From Alentia gelatinosa (taxonomy: Eukaryota > Annelida > Polychaeta > Phyllodocida > Polynoidae): a stretch of 64,000 nucleotides of DNA. A program made the position numbers and the translations under genes. The stretch covers positions 54,020,789 through 54,084,788 of the forward strand of contig OX465584.1 in assembly GCA_950022655.1 (NCBI GenBank), read 5' to 3'. This document shows, in pieces, positions 62,301 to 64,000 of the stretch (within the stretch, counting starts at the first letter, position 1; every line of letters begins with the position of its first letter). The notes beneath the pieces are model-generated. The model was not told the DNA's origin. It searched no databases and saw nothing but the letters and a program-made list of their open reading frames with translations.

Positions 62301-63747
62301 GTCACTTTCTGGTACGATCTAGATGTAAAAACTCAGAGGATTGTTTCAAAATCCATATATAAAAATTTATTAAAACTGAAAATGCATGAAGAAAATAAGT
62401 AAATATTGAGAAGTTATTATCCACGCGTGAACGACTATCCGAAATCTTGTATTGTATTGTCAAACATGACCAGCACTGAATACCATCATATTTGTCATTC
62501 GATGTATATACAGATTATCACATGAGTTGTGATATGTAACATTTATATGTTCAGGAAAATGATCAACATTTGTTTGAAGAGCATTATATCAACTTTGAAA
62601 CAAATAAAGATCTATAAAAAAAAAAAGTACCTGAGCTTAGTTCCCCATCCTGATCCTCACACGCTCTTGAGATTGTTAGAGAGGTATCGATATTGATTTG
62701 AGAGCATTGCTGACACTAACAAAAAGAAAATAGGCCAAGCAGTGTTTGTGAAACCTCGACGTCAGTATTTTTGCAGAAAAAGAGGGGTTACTATAACAAA
62801 AGATCATTGAAAAGGTGCTCTTTTTAAAAAAAAATTTTGCACGACTGGGAGCCCTGGGGATGCTTCCAATTGCAAGGAGTCATGTGCTTCTCGAGGCAAT
62901 GATGTTTTTGATGGCGGGGATCATGTGTTCTGCGAGGCCAATGAGTAGCCTCCACGCTGTCATCATGGCGGCTCCGACGTCGCTCAATCCCACCAGGGGT
63001 TTCTCATTACACCCCAGTAAGTGCTGCATGAAAGGCTTGCATGTCTCCCAATCAGCTGTCAAAAGTGTACACACGCTCCCAAAATGGCGTTCTCGCTCGC
63101 AAGGCGTTCATAAAATGTCAGCGGGGCTTGGGGAAAAACATGGCCTCGGTCGCTCACCCCTCAATCGTAGTGGCAATTGATTGCGACTGGCCCTTTGTAG
63201 GCCCCGGTGCGAACCCAAACTCTCCAGGACCCATCACCAATTAGGGACGAAACACTAGGTGATTCCTTCTTCTATTAAAGACAGTGAAAGATTCCAAACG
63301 GTCAATCCACTTAATTTAAGTGCTAGGTTTCTTTAAGAATCTGGGAGCTGTTAAATAAAGTTCATTCGTTTATGGTGCTGGTGCTGGATGATCCGATAAC
63401 TCCAACGATAAAGAGATCCTGGACGATTTTCCCCCATTCAGAGTTGTGTGACATAAGATATTTTCAAAATAAACATATTTTTATATTACATCTTGGCCCA
63501 AAAGATATTTTTACCCTTCCTAGTTTATTCAACGGCCCCCTGCTTAGAAGTCGATGAACAGCAACATCGTCAACTTAGAATACTTTCAATCTCTCATCTT
63601 TGGAAAGGAGATGATAGAGTCAACATTTCTCCTCGATTAACCTTTATATATCCGCCTACTTTTAAGATAATAGCATAAAAGGAGCCAGCTTTGTTTTGTG
63701 TTTTCCCCATTATATTGCCATATTTCAACTATTTACACTCTCTAATA
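62301..63747. other. No confident gene; A-tail at 62,616 and a GC-richer block
   Basis: AAATAAAGATCTAT plus 11 A (about 62,601-62,626) looks like the tail of a small retro-insertion. 62,830-63,240 is GC-richer with open frames on both strands (for example minus 62,880-63,074) but no recognisable domain. Confidence 0.3.
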
Positions 63748-63945
63748 AGCCGGAGACACACCAAGCAAGAAACGTCAGCGATCTCTGGAATTGCCAACAG
63801 AAAATGGCATGTATGTGAAATATTATTTCAGAATAATATTTCCCACCAATAATTAAGCATCTTAGAAGCAATAAAGAGGTGAACTGTGAAATAATAGCTC
63901 GCATACACGCCATTTTGTGTTTGGCGATTCTGGAGTCCCGTTCGC
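63748..63945. mobile_element. Family S inverted-repeat element (copy 3)
   Basis: 'Aagccggagacacaccaagc' and 'gcgatctctggaattgcc', with the inverted right part 'cgccattttgtgtttggcga'. The final bases of the right terminus are missing. Confidence 0.7.
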
Positions 63946-64000
63946 ATACAGAGAAGTGTCTTAATATACAAGCCGAAATTTTTCAACAGGCGCAAGGCTG

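Overview
The window looks like intergenic or intronic DNA from a multicellular animal, most plausibly a marine invertebrate. Amphioxus or another basal deuterostome would fit, but the sequence does not decide it. The grounds are a spliced Ly6-type exon with canonical splice sites, a CR1/L2-group LINE, a Ngaro-type tyrosine-recombinase retrotransposon and very dense small inverted-repeat elements. There are no operons, no tRNA or rRNA genes and no CRISPR array. Almost all recognisable coding sequence belongs to mobile elements. The one host-like coding feature is the 144-base Ly6/uPAR exon at 7075-7218 on the minus strand.

Layout. 1-11.7 kb: inverted-repeat elements, long palindromes, a degenerate tandem repeat (5.8-7.05 kb) and the Ly6 exon. 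About 11.8-17.9 kb: a nearly full-length LINE. Its ORF1 carries a coiled coil, an L1-like RRM/C-terminal region and a NADAR (YbiA/DUF1768-like) domain. An SGNH-hydrolase ORF follows in the same frame after one TGA, then an endonuclease/reverse transcriptase ORF whose endonuclease has lost its catalytic-Glu segment. 18-22.5 kb: hairpin elements and LINE relics. 22,542-28,189: a Ngaro element with split direct repeats A1-ORFs-B1A2-B2 (Gag, RT, RNase H, tyrosine recombinase), interrupted by in-frame TGAs and frameshifts. 29.2-31.3 kb: an 18/21-bp minisatellite split by a 5'-truncated LINE. 31.3-64 kb: small inverted-repeat elements, often nested or head to head, two further minisatellites and a G-rich cluster.

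Two things stand out. First, a NADAR domain, a family whose members remove ADP-ribose from nucleic acid or process NAD-derived metabolites, is built into a retrotransposon ORF1 next to an esterase-like domain. Second, about nineteen long palindromes with different arm sequences share one design: a hairpin beside a module bracketed by a short inverted repeat, often of the form TTTATC-Y-Y-ACC. In many of them the tip reduces to a three-base loop, often GAA or GTA.

Limits. Everything here was read by eye. Family names for the small elements are my own labels (A, B, C and so on). Boundaries of small elements are good to about 5-20 bp, and those of relics are looser.
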